The notes beneath the pieces are model-generated. The model was not told the origin of the DNA. It did not search any database and saw nothing but the letters and a program-made list of their open reading frames with translations. A program made the position numbers and the translations under genes. Below, in pieces: positions 1 to 8,536 of a DNA stretch of 33,227 nucleotides. The first letter of the stretch is position 1; every line of letters begins with the position of its first letter. Source of the DNA: JBMOLK01 sp049325575 (GTDB taxonomy: Bacteria > Bacillota > Clostridia > Acetivibrionales > Acetivibrionaceae); assembly GCA_049325575.1 (NCBI GenBank), contig JBMOLK010000320.1:1-33227 (forward strand), given 5' to 3'.

Positions 1-1
1 A

Positions 2-337
2 GATATTAGAGGAATAAGAATAAGTGATTTATGTGATATTCTCGGTATCCTTATTGATAATTCACTTGAAGCTGCTGTCGCGGTTAGTAAAGGGTATGTA
101 AAAATAGCAGTAAGGATGATTAAAAATAGCCTTGTTTTTTCCATAGAGAATTCAGTAAAAGGCCCGCTGGAATTAGACAGGATGTTTGAAAAAGGCTGGT
201 CCACCAAAGGTGATGGAAGAGGGCTTGGGCTATGGTATGTAATGAACAAGGTTAGGTCATATGATAATGTATTTTTAAATACTACTCTAAAAGAGAACGC
301 TTTGTGCCAGGAATTAATAATTTCATTAAAAGGGTAG
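2..337 (+). CDS. GHKL-type sensor histidine kinase, C-terminal part (5' cut by window edge)
   Basis: Only the last 111 residues are in the window; the frame is open from base 2. It carries the ATP-binding half of a GHKL kinase: an N-box (DNSLEAA, bases about 59-79) and a glycine-rich G2-type box (GRGLGL, about 218-235), then a short C-terminal strand. The spacing, and the missing DxGxG box typical of HisKA kinases, fit the AgrC/ComD/NatK family, which normally pairs with a LytTR DNA-binding response regulator and often senses peptides or membrane stress. The regulator is not in the window and may lie upstream. The next gene downstream is an ABC exporter, an arrangement common for such kinases. 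The family call is firm; the ligand cannot be inferred. Confidence 0.85.
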   Translation, partial: DIRGIRISDLCDILGILIDNSLEAAVAVSKGYVKIAVRMIKNSLVFSIENSVKGPLELDRMFEKGWSTKGDGRGLGLWYVMNKVRSYDNVFLNTTLKENALCQELIISLKG

Positions 338-340
338 TCT

Positions 341-374
341 TGCATTTCATCACGAAAAACATGCATTTTATCAC
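341..374 (+). promoter_or_regulatory. Pair of 13-base direct repeats 21 bp apart, candidate LytTR operator
   Basis: TGCATTTCATCAC (341-353) recurs as TGCATTTTATCAC (362-374) with one mismatch. The start-to-start distance is 21 bp, two helical turns. LytTR-family regulators, the usual partners of AgrC-like GHKL kinases, bind direct repeats with about this spacing just upstream of -35 boxes. The repeats sit between the GHKL kinase gene and the ABC exporter operon and end a few bases before a weak promoter. Binding by a LytTR protein is inferred. Confidence 0.5.
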
Positions 375-378
375 ATCT

Positions 379-406
379 TTTAAACTAAAGCTTTTGTCTG
401 TATTAA
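379..406 (+). promoter_or_regulatory. Weak candidate promoter of the exporter/biosynthetic operon
   Basis: TTTAAA (379-384) is followed after 16 bases by TATTAA (401-406); TAAAAT (404-409) is an alternative -10. Both boxes are far from consensus, as expected of an activator-dependent promoter, and the direct repeats end 5 bp upstream. Confidence 0.3.
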
Positions 407-471
407 AATAACTTTAGCAAGCAAGGGGTTGTGTAAATAAAAAATTGCATTACAGGTTTTGGAGGTCAACT

Positions 472-1500
472 ATGGCTCTAATTCAAGTTGAGAATCTCAT
501 GAAGGACTATAAGCTTAATGTCAGAAAGAAAGGGCTGCTGGGATCGGTTGGCAGTTTACTGGTACCCGAGTATAAATTAAAGCGGGCAGTCAATGACATA
601 AGCTTCTTAATACAAAGTGGAGAGACAGTGGGGTTTATCGGTCCCAACGGGGCAGGTAAATCCACTACGGTTAAGATGCTTTCAGGGATACTAATTCCAA
701 GCTCCGGCTCCATAAGGATTGGGGGAATGTGCCCTTATAAGGAAAGGAAGAAGAATGCAAAAAGGATAGGGGTTGTCTTTGGTCAGAGAACGCAGCTTTG
801 GTGGGACTTACCTGTTTTGGATACCTTTGATCTGCTCAGGTATATATATAGAATCCCTCCCCTGGTTTACAAGAAAAACATGGACAGGTTTAATGAACTC
901 CTGGGACTTCACGAGTTTATAAACAACCCGGTCAGACAATTAAGCCTGGGTCAGAGGATGAGGGCTGATATTGCGGCTGCACTGCTGCATGACCCTGAAA
1001 TTGTTTTCTTTGATGAGCCCACAATAGGGCTGGACGTTGTCGCTAAAGAAAAAATACGCGAATTTATTAGATATATTAACAGGGAAAAAGGAACTACCAT
1101 GCTGTTTACAACCCATGATATGACGGATATAGAGAAGACCTGCCAGAGGATGATAATAATCGATGAGGGAGTAATAATCTATGACGGTACAGTTGAACAG
1201 ATTAAAGAAAGGTACGGCAGGTATAGAACACTGGTGGTTGAGTTTAATGGAAACTACAGTGGTATAGATGTTCATGGAGTAGAAGTTGTTGAGGAGAAGG
1301 ATAATAAAAAGTGGTTCAGGTTCAGAAAAGATGAGGTACAGGTGTCTCACTTGATTTCAGAACTGGCGTATCGATACAGTATTAAGGATTTAACTATTGA
1401 GGAGCCGGATATTGAAGGGATAATCAGGGAAATCTACCAGGGGGGAGTTAATTTTGATGAGGGCATATCTGGAGTTTGTCAGGAAGTCTTTTCAAAATAA
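472..1500 (+). CDS. ABC-2 type exporter, ATP-binding protein
   Basis: ATPase of 342 aa that would power an ABC-2 exporter made with the next two permeases. Walker A is GPNGAGKST (residues 57-65), the Q-loop Gln is near 105, the signature is LSLGQ (157-161) and Walker B is EIVFFDE (176-182), followed by a switch His in TTHD. The long segment before the beta strand leading to Walker A and the C-terminal domain match the uncharacterised COG4586 branch, which goes with permease families COG4587 and COG3694. ATG 472 is chosen because GGAGGT lies at 461-466; an upstream ATG at 445 lacks a ribosome site. The end overlaps the next gene by 44 bases, implying translational coupling. The substrate is unknown; the following genes suggest a natural product. 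Confidence 0.92.
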   Translation: MALIQVENLMKDYKLNVRKKGLLGSVGSLLVPEYKLKRAVNDISFLIQSGETVGFIGPNGAGKSTTVKMLSGILIPSSGSIRIGGMCPYKERKKNAKRIGVVFGQRTQLWWDLPVLDTFDLLRYIYRIPPLVYKKNMDRFNELLGLHEFINNPVRQLSLGQRMRADIAAALLHDPEIVFFDEPTIGLDVVAKEKIREFIRYINREKGTTMLFTTHDMTDIEKTCQRMIIIDEGVIIYDGTVEQIKERYGRYRTLVVEFNGNYSGIDVHGVEVVEEKDNKKWFRFRKDEVQVSHLISELAYRYSIKDLTIEEPDIEGIIREIYQGGVNFDEGISGVCQEVFSK

Positions 1501-2245
1501 TATTGTCTACCGGATTGATTATTTTGCAGGTGTTATAAACACCTTGATAATAATATTTGTGAATATATCCATTTGGAAGGCCATTTATGAAGAAGAAGAA
1601 GTGTTTGGCGGAGTACAGTTTAGGGTGCTTATGACATATATCGTACTGGGTTTTCTTATACAGTGTATCTTTATGATGGACGAGTACCTGGTTGAAAGTA
1701 AGGTAAAGTCCGGCTTAATATCTTCAGATCTTTTAAAGCCCATAAGCTTTAGGCTGTATCTGTTTTCATACAACCTGGGTACTCTTATTTTCAGGCTGGT
1801 AATGCAGCTTTTACCCACACTATTAATTGCGATTGTTGTATTTGGTTTGCTGCCGCCTTTCTCGGTATCCATGGCTGTATACTTTATAATTAGTGTAACC
1901 CTAGGCTACCTTGTTCTTTATAATCTGAATTTTATAATATGGGTAAGCTCATTCTGGTTTTACTTCACTTTCAGTCTGATTACTATAAAGGATGCCGCTG
2001 TGATGATTTTTTCCGGTGCCCTGCTTCCTCTCTGGTTTATGCCCCAATGGCTGGTTGACTTTATTAAATTTACTCCCTTTGATTCAATATATTTTACGCC
2101 CATATCCATATATTTGGGGCAGATGCCGAGAGATGAGATTATCATGAGTATGACGAGGCAGGGAATATGGATATTGATACTATTTTGTATCGGACAGGTA
2201 TTATGGAAAGCGGCATCAAAAAAGCTGGTGGTTCAGGGGGGATAG
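1457..2245 (+). CDS. ABC-2 type exporter permease, first subunit
   Basis: Membrane protein of 262 aa with about six hydrophobic segments, starting MRAYLEFVRKSF, typical of the COG4587 ABC-2 permease family. It should form the translocation pore with the next permease. The start is set by GGGGGAG at 1441-1447, inside the ATPase gene; a TTG directly before the ATG (1454) is an alternative. It overlaps the ATPase gene and ends 3 bases before the second permease, so the three are almost certainly co-translated. The family is clear, the substrate is not. Confidence 0.88.
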   Translation: MRAYLEFVRKSFQNNIVYRIDYFAGVINTLIIIFVNISIWKAIYEEEEVFGGVQFRVLMTYIVLGFLIQCIFMMDEYLVESKVKSGLISSDLLKPISFRLYLFSYNLGTLIFRLVMQLLPTLLIAIVVFGLLPPFSVSMAVYFIISVTLGYLVLYNLNFIIWVSSFWFYFTFSLITIKDAAVMIFSGALLPLWFMPQWLVDFIKFTPFDSIYFTPISIYLGQMPRDEIIMSMTRQGIWILILFCIGQVLWKAASKKLVVQGG

Positions 2246-2248
2246 TTT

Positions 2249-3088
2249 ATGGGTAAATTCAGGGTTTCGGAAGCTTTATATTTGGTGAAGTTGTTTTATA
2301 AATTTTCTTCTTTAAGTCTAAAATCAATACAGGAATACAAGCTGGATAGAACCCTAGGCATGTTTGCAATATTCTGTAGGGAGATGATAAGCATCATAGT
2401 AATGTACCTTATTCTTATAAGGTTTGTAAGAATCAAAGGATGGGAAATGAATGAAATGTTTTTCCTGTACAGCTTTCTATTCTTATCCTACAGCATATTT
2501 GTATTCTTCTTTACAGGCATAAGGGATTTTGATGATATGGTATACACAGGTGAACTTGACAGGTATATGATAAGGCCGCTGGGAATTATGTTCCAGGTTA
2601 TATCCTCCAAGGTAGACTACTGCGCAACAGTGGGACATGCATTAGTAGGGGTAATACTTTTTACAAGGACCGCCAACTCGGTAGGCATAGAGTGGAATAC
2701 AGCAAATATTGCATATTATATTTCAGCTTTAATAGGCGGCGCAATAATACAAGCTTCAATATTTATGGTATCCTCGTGCTTCAGCTTCTGGACGGTAAAG
2801 ACGGTAAACCTCAGGAATATGATATTTTTCAATTCAAGAAGGTTTGCAGGTTATCCAATAAGCTTCTATCCGGGTGTAATACAAAAGCTGCTTATATTTA
2901 TAGTACCTTTTGCCTTTGTGAGCTATTTTCCTGCACAGCATTTTCTAAGAAAGCCCGACCTTGAAGCTTTCTGGAACGGTTACCTTTACCTTACTCCTGT
3001 TGTGGGCCTGGTATTGTTCCTTTTGGTGTATTCCTTCTGGAGGTTTGGTCTCAAGCACTATTCAAGTTCCGGCAATTCCATGTATTAG
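2249..3088 (+). CDS. ABC-2 type exporter permease, second subunit
   Basis: Membrane protein of 279 aa with about six hydrophobic stretches, resembling the COG3694 ABC-2 permeases that pair with COG4587 and COG4586 proteins. It begins 3 bases after the stop of the first permease; the GGGGGG run just before that stop serves as ribosome site. About 40 bp with no terminator separate it from the nucleotidase gene, so transcription probably continues. Confidence 0.87.
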   Translation: MGKFRVSEALYLVKLFYKFSSLSLKSIQEYKLDRTLGMFAIFCREMISIIVMYLILIRFVRIKGWEMNEMFFLYSFLFLSYSIFVFFFTGIRDFDDMVYTGELDRYMIRPLGIMFQVISSKVDYCATVGHALVGVILFTRTANSVGIEWNTANIAYYISALIGGAIIQASIFMVSSCFSFWTVKTVNLRNMIFFNSRRFAGYPISFYPGVIQKLLIFIVPFAFVSYFPAQHFLRKPDLEAFWNGYLYLTPVVGLVLFLLVYSFWRFGLKHYSSSGNSMY

Positions 3089-3128
3089 GCTGTATTGTGA
3101 GTAAACTTAAGAAATGAGGAAATCAAAC

Positions 3129-4697
3129 ATGAAAAGATATACTAATCTAATAATTTTGGCTGCAGCTTTGGTCACAGCTGCCTGTGTATTCATCATAAAG
3201 AATGTTAACTACGGCGATTTGCTTATGACCGCAGGGGTTTATGATGGCAAAGTAAGCATAGCAAATACGGCAGACGTTCATGGACACCTGGTGTTTGATG
3301 ATGAAGTGGGGGGTTATTACTCAATGGAAGATGTAAGTGTAATTATGGGTCTTCCACTTATAAAGCATTTTGTTGATGACTTAAGAAACAGGAATAAGGA
3401 TACCCTGTTTTTGGATAGCGGTGATTTCTTTCATGGTACAAATGAAGCAAACCTTAATAAGGGTGAAGGTTTGGTGAAGGCTGCAAATCTTATGGGCTAT
3501 AATGCCATGGTGCCGGGAAACCATGATTTTAACTTCGGGTTTGACAGGCTTTTGAAAATCAAGTCGGAACTTGATTTTCCAATCCTTTCTGCAAATATCT
3601 ATAAGGATGGAGAACTGGCCTTTGAAGAGTACAGTGTTCTCGATGTTGGTGGAGTGAAGATAGGTCTGTTTGGTCTGACTACACCCTGGGCATTAAGCTT
3701 CAACAATTCAAGGGATAATGACGGTGTAACAATAGAGGACCCCGTGAAGTCAGCCCTAAGGGTAGTACCGATACTAAAGGACAAAGCGGACATTGTAGTA
3801 CTTATTTCTCATTTGGGTGATGATGTGGATGAAGAAGTAGTGAAAAAGGTGGATGGCATAGATCTGGTCTTAGCCGGACACTACCACAACCTTTACAAGT
3901 CAGCCAAAAAGATAGGAGATACATATATTGTTGAGGCAGGCGGATGGACTACGCATCTGGGTATAGCGGATATATACCTTAAAAATAACAAGGTGGCAGG
4001 TGTCTCGTGGAAGGTGATAACAAGTAAGGATAAGTCTTTGACAGATAAAGAATTAAATAAAATTGCCCAGGAGTATCATACACTGGCACTGGAAAGCGCG
4101 AAGGAAGTTCTGGGAAAAACCGAAGTAAAGCTAAACGGGATTAGATCACAGCTTAGGTCTAAGGAAACAAACCTGGGAAACTTGCTTGCCGATGCCATGA
4201 GGGCTTATGGGAATGCGGATATTGCCCTTATGAACGGGGGCGGTATAAGGGAGAGTATTCCTCAAGGAGAAATTAACCTATACAAAATCGGTAAGGTGCT
4301 TCCCTTCTCCAATTCGCTAGTAATTGTTGAAATGAAAGGGGATAAGATATACAGAGCCATCGAGAGAGGAATCAGGGACTATACAAGCGGAGTAAACGGC
4401 GGGTTCCTGCAGGTATCAGGTATTAAGTATGTATTTGACGGTTCAAAGCCTGCAGGCGAAAGGCTGATCAGTGTGGAAAAGGATGGACAGCCTTTGGATA
4501 GGAACAAATACTATTTGGTTGCTACAAATGACTACCTTTATAACGGCGGTGACAACTATGAGGAGTTTAAGAATATAAGACTTGTAAGCATGGGCTCTCT
4601 TCTTAAGGATGTCCTTGCACAATACATAAAAAGCCAGGGTACTGTTTCTCCCTGCGAGGAAGGCAGGATCAAGGTAATAAATGAAAGATATAAATAA
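3129..4697 (+). CDS. Membrane-anchored or secreted 5'-nucleotidase / metallophosphoesterase (UshA-like)
   Basis: Protein of 522 aa. An N-terminal hydrophobic segment (about 7-24) exports or anchors it. The calcineurin-like metallophosphoesterase domain follows with ADVHGH (48-53), DSGD (96-99), GNHDF (130-134) and later AGHYHN, which together supply the two-metal ligands. The C-terminal 5'-nucleotidase domain has NGGGIRES and the substrate-binding YNGGDNYEEF region. Family members hydrolyse nucleoside monophosphates, UDP-sugars or cyclic nucleotides outside the membrane. ATG 3129 is preferred over 3114 because GAGGA at 3116-3120 is correctly placed for it. Lying between an exporter and biosynthetic genes rich in nucleotide-handling folds, it could activate or detoxify an exported phosphorylated product; that role is inference. 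Confidence 0.88.
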   Translation: MKRYTNLIILAAALVTAACVFIIKNVNYGDLLMTAGVYDGKVSIANTADVHGHLVFDDEVGGYYSMEDVSVIMGLPLIKHFVDDLRNRNKDTLFLDSGDFFHGTNEANLNKGEGLVKAANLMGYNAMVPGNHDFNFGFDRLLKIKSELDFPILSANIYKDGELAFEEYSVLDVGGVKIGLFGLTTPWALSFNNSRDNDGVTIEDPVKSALRVVPILKDKADIVVLISHLGDDVDEEVVKKVDGIDLVLAGHYHNLYKSAKKIGDTYIVEAGGWTTHLGIADIYLKNNKVAGVSWKVITSKDKSLTDKELNKIAQEYHTLALESAKEVLGKTEVKLNGIRSQLRSKETNLGNLLADAMRAYGNADIALMNGGGIRESIPQGEINLYKIGKVLPFSNSLVIVEMKGDKIYRAIERGIRDYTSGVNGGFLQVSGIKYVFDGSKPAGERLISVEKDGQPLDRNKYYLVATNDYLYNGGDNYEEFKNIRLVSMGSLLKDVLAQYIKSQGTVSPCEEGRIKVINERYK

Positions 4698-4727
4698 AGA
4701 ATATAAAGTTGAGGTGAATTATAAGTT

Positions 4728-6413
4728 ATGCAATGTCAAATAAACTCCAATATCACATCAAAATTCGACCATATACTGACTGAAGAAGAAAAACACCGGA
4801 TTTTAATTGAGTTTAATAACACTAAAACCGACTACCCAAAAGAGAATAACATTTGCCAGGTGTTTGAAGAACAGGTAAGGAAAACGCCTAATAATAAGGC
4901 GGCTGTTTTTGAAGACAGAATCATCACATATGATGAACTAAATAAGAGGGCAAACCGGATTTCGTATATTTTAAGACAAAAGGGAATTGGGCCTGGACAT
5001 CTGGTAGGGATAATGATGGAACGCTCGCTTGAAATCGTAATAGGAATAATGGGTATTTTAAAGGCGGGAGGAGCATATCTGCCCATTGATCCCGGGTATC
5101 CTGCAGAGAGAATAAGGTATATGCTTGAGGAAAGTAAAATAAAGATACTGATAACCCGGAATCATTTGATAGGTAGGGAATTTTTTAAGGGTGAAACTAT
5201 AGATATAGAGGATAACATCTTATCAAGCGTAGTGGATACAAATCCTGAAAACATTAATAAACCCTCTGATCTGGCTTATGTGATATATACGTCAGGGTCC
5301 ACCGGAAACCCTAAGGGAGTTATGATCGAGCATGGAAGTGTTTTGAATATGATAACAGGTTCCTATAAGGTTCTCTATGGTAGGTATGGTCAGCAGCTAA
5401 ATGTTGCAACATCAGCTCCATTTGTTTTTGATGCATCGGTCTTACTAATGTTTGGAAGTCTATTATTGGGGCATACCTTGTTTATTATACCGGAGAGTGT
5501 TTTAAAATTCGGCAGAAGTCTTGAACAGTACTATTTAAAGAATTCAATCGATATTGCCTTTGTAACACCAACCCTTATTAACTTGCTGTTAAAGACCAGA
5601 GCATCATTTTCATTTGATAAAAACTTAAAGATTAAGTGCTTTGCAGCAGGTGGAGAAGCACTTCACTACTCAGTAGTAAAGGAATTCCTTAATTCCTTTA
5701 AGGGAAGTGTACCTGATGTTTTAAATCTTTACGGGCCTACAGAATGCTGTGTATGTTCAACATTCTACACTATAGAATATACAGGTCTTGACAGAATAGA
5801 TACCATTCCCATTGGCAAACCCCTTGCAAATCAAAAGATATATATATTGGGGGAAAATCTGGAGGTCCTACCTATAGGCACTATGGGAGAAATATATATT
5901 GCAGGAGAGGGGGTCGGTAGAGGTTATCTAAACAAGGAAGAGTTAACTTCCCAAAGATTTATACCAAGTCCCTTTGTGCCAGGTGAAAGGATGTACAGGA
6001 CAGGGGATATGGGAAGATGGATGGCAGATGGAAATATAGAATTCCTTGGAAGGTTGGACTGCCAGGTAAAAATCAGGGGATTTAGGGTGGAGCTGGGTGA
6101 GATAGAAAGTAAAATCCTTGGATTTAAGATGAGAAGGAGCAAAGACGAAGCAAAATCCGGCGGGCAGGATTGCCCGGCTGTAAAGGAGGTGGTTGTCCTC
6201 GACAAATTCGATGAAAGGGGCTACAAGTATCTTTGTGCATATCTTGTATCGGATGGGGAGCTGGATATGCCAGCACTAAAAGAGTATTTATCAGCGGAGT
6301 TGCCGGACTATATGGTCCCGTCATGTTTTATCCGGGTTAAAAAAATGCCGCTAACCGTTAACGGGAAAGTGGACAGAAAAGCTTTATCACAAATAAACAA
6401 AACAAATATTTAA
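4728..6413 (+). CDS. Stand-alone NRPS adenylation domain (amino-acid:carrier-protein ligase)
   Basis: A 561-aa single A domain that would activate an amino acid as its adenylate and load it on a carrier protein, probably the next gene product. Core motifs are A3 YTSGSTGNPKG (187-197), A4 FDASV (234-238), A5 NLYGPTE (333-339), A7 YRTGD (423-427), A8 around RGFRVELGEIE (450-460) and A10 NGKVDRKAL (545-553) with catalytic Lys547. By hand alignment to GrsA the pocket residues are D235, A236, L239, F278, F305, A307, L334, V342, C343 and K547. Asp235 points to an alpha-amino acid and the rest to a hydrophobic pocket, but I do not recognise the code. Residues 1-45 resemble the linker that follows a condensation domain in large synthetases, although no such domain is present. 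GAGGTG at 4711-4716 serves ATG 4728. Confidence 0.93.
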   Translation: MQCQINSNITSKFDHILTEEEKHRILIEFNNTKTDYPKENNICQVFEEQVRKTPNNKAAVFEDRIITYDELNKRANRISYILRQKGIGPGHLVGIMMERSLEIVIGIMGILKAGGAYLPIDPGYPAERIRYMLEESKIKILITRNHLIGREFFKGETIDIEDNILSSVVDTNPENINKPSDLAYVIYTSGSTGNPKGVMIEHGSVLNMITGSYKVLYGRYGQQLNVATSAPFVFDASVLLMFGSLLLGHTLFIIPESVLKFGRSLEQYYLKNSIDIAFVTPTLINLLLKTRASFSFDKNLKIKCFAAGGEALHYSVVKEFLNSFKGSVPDVLNLYGPTECCVCSTFYTIEYTGLDRIDTIPIGKPLANQKIYILGENLEVLPIGTMGEIYIAGEGVGRGYLNKEELTSQRFIPSPFVPGERMYRTGDMGRWMADGNIEFLGRLDCQVKIRGFRVELGEIESKILGFKMRRSKDEAKSGGQDCPAVKEVVVLDKFDERGYKYLCAYLVSDGELDMPALKEYLSAELPDYMVPSCFIRVKKMPLTVNGKVDRKALSQINKTNI

Positions 6414-6435
6414 AAAATTAAAAGGAGGCAAAATT

Positions 6436-6693
6436 ATGCAGACGTTTGATATGAATTTAATAAAGGAAAGGGTTTTAGATCTTGTCAGGAAGAACTCCAT
6501 GGCCGGTTCTGAAGGCTTATGTGAGAATTCATTACTCAAGGAGGATCTTGGAATAGACTCCGTCAGATTGGTGGATTTGATAGTTGACCTGGAGAGTGAA
6601 CTCGGTTTTGAAGTGGAAGGCACAGCATTAAATCCTGAAAATTTCCGTACAGTATCTTGTGTTATTAATTATGTTGCGAAAAAAGCTGTCTAG
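6436..6693 (+). CDS. Stand-alone peptidyl/acyl carrier protein
   Basis: A protein of 85 aa with the carrier-protein motif LGIDSVRLVDL; Ser42 is the 4'-phosphopantetheine attachment site. Its length and helix pattern fit a single PP-binding domain. It starts 22 bp after the adenylation gene behind a strong AAAGGAGG site, so the two should be made together and form a split loading module. A dedicated phosphopantetheinyl transferase is not seen in the window. Fatty-acid ACPs usually have DSLD at the site; DSVR suggests a secondary-metabolism carrier. Confidence 0.92.
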   Translation: MQTFDMNLIKERVLDLVRKNSMAGSEGLCENSLLKEDLGIDSVRLVDLIVDLESELGFEVEGTALNPENFRTVSCVINYVAKKAV

Positions 6694-6731
6694 AAGCTTA
6701 TAGCAAAATTACAAATAAAGGGGGAAGATGA

Positions 6732-7892
6732 ATGCCTTTGACAGTAAATGAACTTACAAAAGAAAGACAGTTGGTGCTTCTATGTTCAAGGGGGGTTCTT
6801 AAGGATGAGCATATTGAAGACATTAAAGAGATCTTAAGTGACAGACTTGACTGGAAGGAGATTTTATACCAGGGAATCACACACAGGACATTGAACATGA
6901 TGTATTATCATCTCGATAGATTAGGCCTTACGCATAAAATTGAAGAAGAAGTATTAAAAGCAATGAAATCTCAAAGTAAAGCATATGCTGTCAGGAACAA
7001 GGTATATTTCGGTGAGATCAAAAAAATATTTGAGATCCTAAATAGTAAGGGTGTGAGAGCTGCTATCCTCAAGGGAAACTTTCTCTCGGCAAATGTTTAT
7101 CCTTCTATAGAGACCCGTACCTTTAACGATATAGACCTTCTTATGGACCTTAAAGACGAAAAGGTTATTTGCCAAACCCTTGAGGAACTAGGGTACGTAC
7201 AGGGACAGTACAACGAAGTCACAAAGGAAATCATACCTGTAACCAGAAAGCAAAAGATGTTTCATCTTATGTCCACAGGCGAACTTCAGGTGTTCCTTAA
7301 AAAGATGGACAACCCCTTTGCCCCTCTGGCAGAAGTTGATTTAAACTATAACATATTGTGGAAGGGCCACTGTCCTTACAGAATTGATACTGCCGGACTC
7401 CTTGAAAGAGCAGTTGAAGCCGATCTGGATGGAGGTAAGATATATACTCTAAACTATGAAGACTTCCTCATTCAATTGGCCTTCCATTTGTACAAGGAAG
7501 CAGTCAATCTGCTCTGGATCAGTGATTTAAGGGATCTGAAGATTTATAAGTTTGTTGATGTTGCCATATTTGTTGAAAAGTTCACTGACCAAATTGATTG
7601 GGATAAACTGGTCAAGTTTTCGATTGATAACGACTGCAGTAAAATACCATACTACACCTTTTATTATGTAAACTTAATGTATGGCGATGTAATTCCTCAA
7701 GCTGTAATGAAAGCCCTTGAACCTGACAATAAGGATTATTTGGATGAATACGGGATAGATGGTGAAAAGCCGTCAAAGTGGAAATTCGATTTCTTTACAA
7801 GGTTGTTTGAAACAAGCAGGGTGTTGGAATTAAGTGATGATGCCATGCTTACAAAAAACAAGTTCATTGAAAAAAAGAACAAGGTTATGTAA
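6732..7892 (+). CDS. Nucleotidyltransferase-fold family protein (NTP_transf_5 type)
   Basis: A 386-aa protein with the hallmarks of the uncharacterised nucleotidyltransferase family NTP_transf_5 (PF14907): LKG at 113-115, a Tyr and Arg some ten residues later, and the metal-binding DIDLL (133-137). The flanks are mostly helical. Members recur in RiPP and NRPS clusters and in surface polysaccharide loci, but the reaction is not established. A purine-rich site (AAAGGGGGAAG, about 6717-6727) precedes ATG 6732, and the CYTH gene begins 12 bases after the stop. In this operon it may transfer a nucleotidyl group to the carrier-bound product or to an acceptor; that is inference. Confidence 0.75.
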   Translation: MPLTVNELTKERQLVLLCSRGVLKDEHIEDIKEILSDRLDWKEILYQGITHRTLNMMYYHLDRLGLTHKIEEEVLKAMKSQSKAYAVRNKVYFGEIKKIFEILNSKGVRAAILKGNFLSANVYPSIETRTFNDIDLLMDLKDEKVICQTLEELGYVQGQYNEVTKEIIPVTRKQKMFHLMSTGELQVFLKKMDNPFAPLAEVDLNYNILWKGHCPYRIDTAGLLERAVEADLDGGKIYTLNYEDFLIQLAFHLYKEAVNLLWISDLRDLKIYKFVDVAIFVEKFTDQIDWDKLVKFSIDNDCSKIPYYTFYYVNLMYGDVIPQAVMKALEPDNKDYLDEYGIDGEKPSKWKFDFFTRLFETSRVLELSDDAMLTKNKFIEKKNKVM

Positions 7893-7904
7893 GACGGTGG
7901 TCAT

Positions 7905-8531
7905 ATGATAGAAAAGGAATTCAAGATACTGCTTGATGAAAACGATTATTACAGGATAAAAGAGCTTTGTACAGGTAGAAAAAGTGAAAGCAAAATTCAG
8001 ACCAACCATTACTTCGACACTGAAAGCTTCTTTTTCGACAAGAAAAATGTGACCCTCCGGGTGAGGGAAACATGCAATGAATATGTACTAACCGTCAAGA
8101 TTAAAGATGCAAAATTATACGATGAAAAGATCAGGGTATCCGACGAGTATAAATTCAAGATAAGTTATACAAAGTTTAAGGGGCTTACAGAAAAAGGCGA
8201 TGATATCTGCGAGATAGAACCGGGACTGGCACAGGTATTTGAATCCTGGCGTGAGCAATTCTCTAAAGCAAGATACCTGGGGAAGCTTACTACCGATAGA
8301 ACAAAGCTGAAGCCCAGAGATAAGGTTCCATACATAGAACTTGATAAAAATGAATTTCTTGGATGTACCGACTGGGAGCTGGAATGTGAAGTTGAAAGCC
8401 AGGAAGAAATCGAGGCTTTTGAAGAGTGGCTTAAAGCAGAGAACATCCTGCCTGGTAAACCTGTGCGGGGAAAATACGGCAGGTTCTTGGACAGGCTCAA
8501 GAGCACAAACGATATAAAACTCTGGAGATGA
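7905..8531 (+). CDS. CYTH-domain protein (triphosphate tunnel family)
   Basis: A 208-aa protein starting MIEKEFK, the ExExK signature (E3, E5, K7) of CYTH domains. Later strands carry the expected charged residues, for example RVRET, VKIKD, the TDRTK segment and the acidic ELECEVES motif. CYTH proteins bind triphosphates and two metals in a beta tunnel and act as class IV adenylate cyclases, thiamine triphosphatases or inorganic triphosphatases. The fold is clear, the substrate is not. Its stop overlaps a possible ATG of the next gene (ATGA at 8528-8531). A triphosphate-binding enzyme between a nucleotidyltransferase and a nucleotide-kinase-like protein suggests nucleotide chemistry in this cluster. 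Confidence 0.85.
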   Translation: MIEKEFKILLDENDYYRIKELCTGRKSESKIQTNHYFDTESFFFDKKNVTLRVRETCNEYVLTVKIKDAKLYDEKIRVSDEYKFKISYTKFKGLTEKGDDICEIEPGLAQVFESWREQFSKARYLGKLTTDRTKLKPRDKVPYIELDKNEFLGCTDWELECEVESQEEIEAFEEWLKAENILPGKPVRGKYGRFLDRLKSTNDIKLWR

Positions 8532-8536
8532 GCTTA

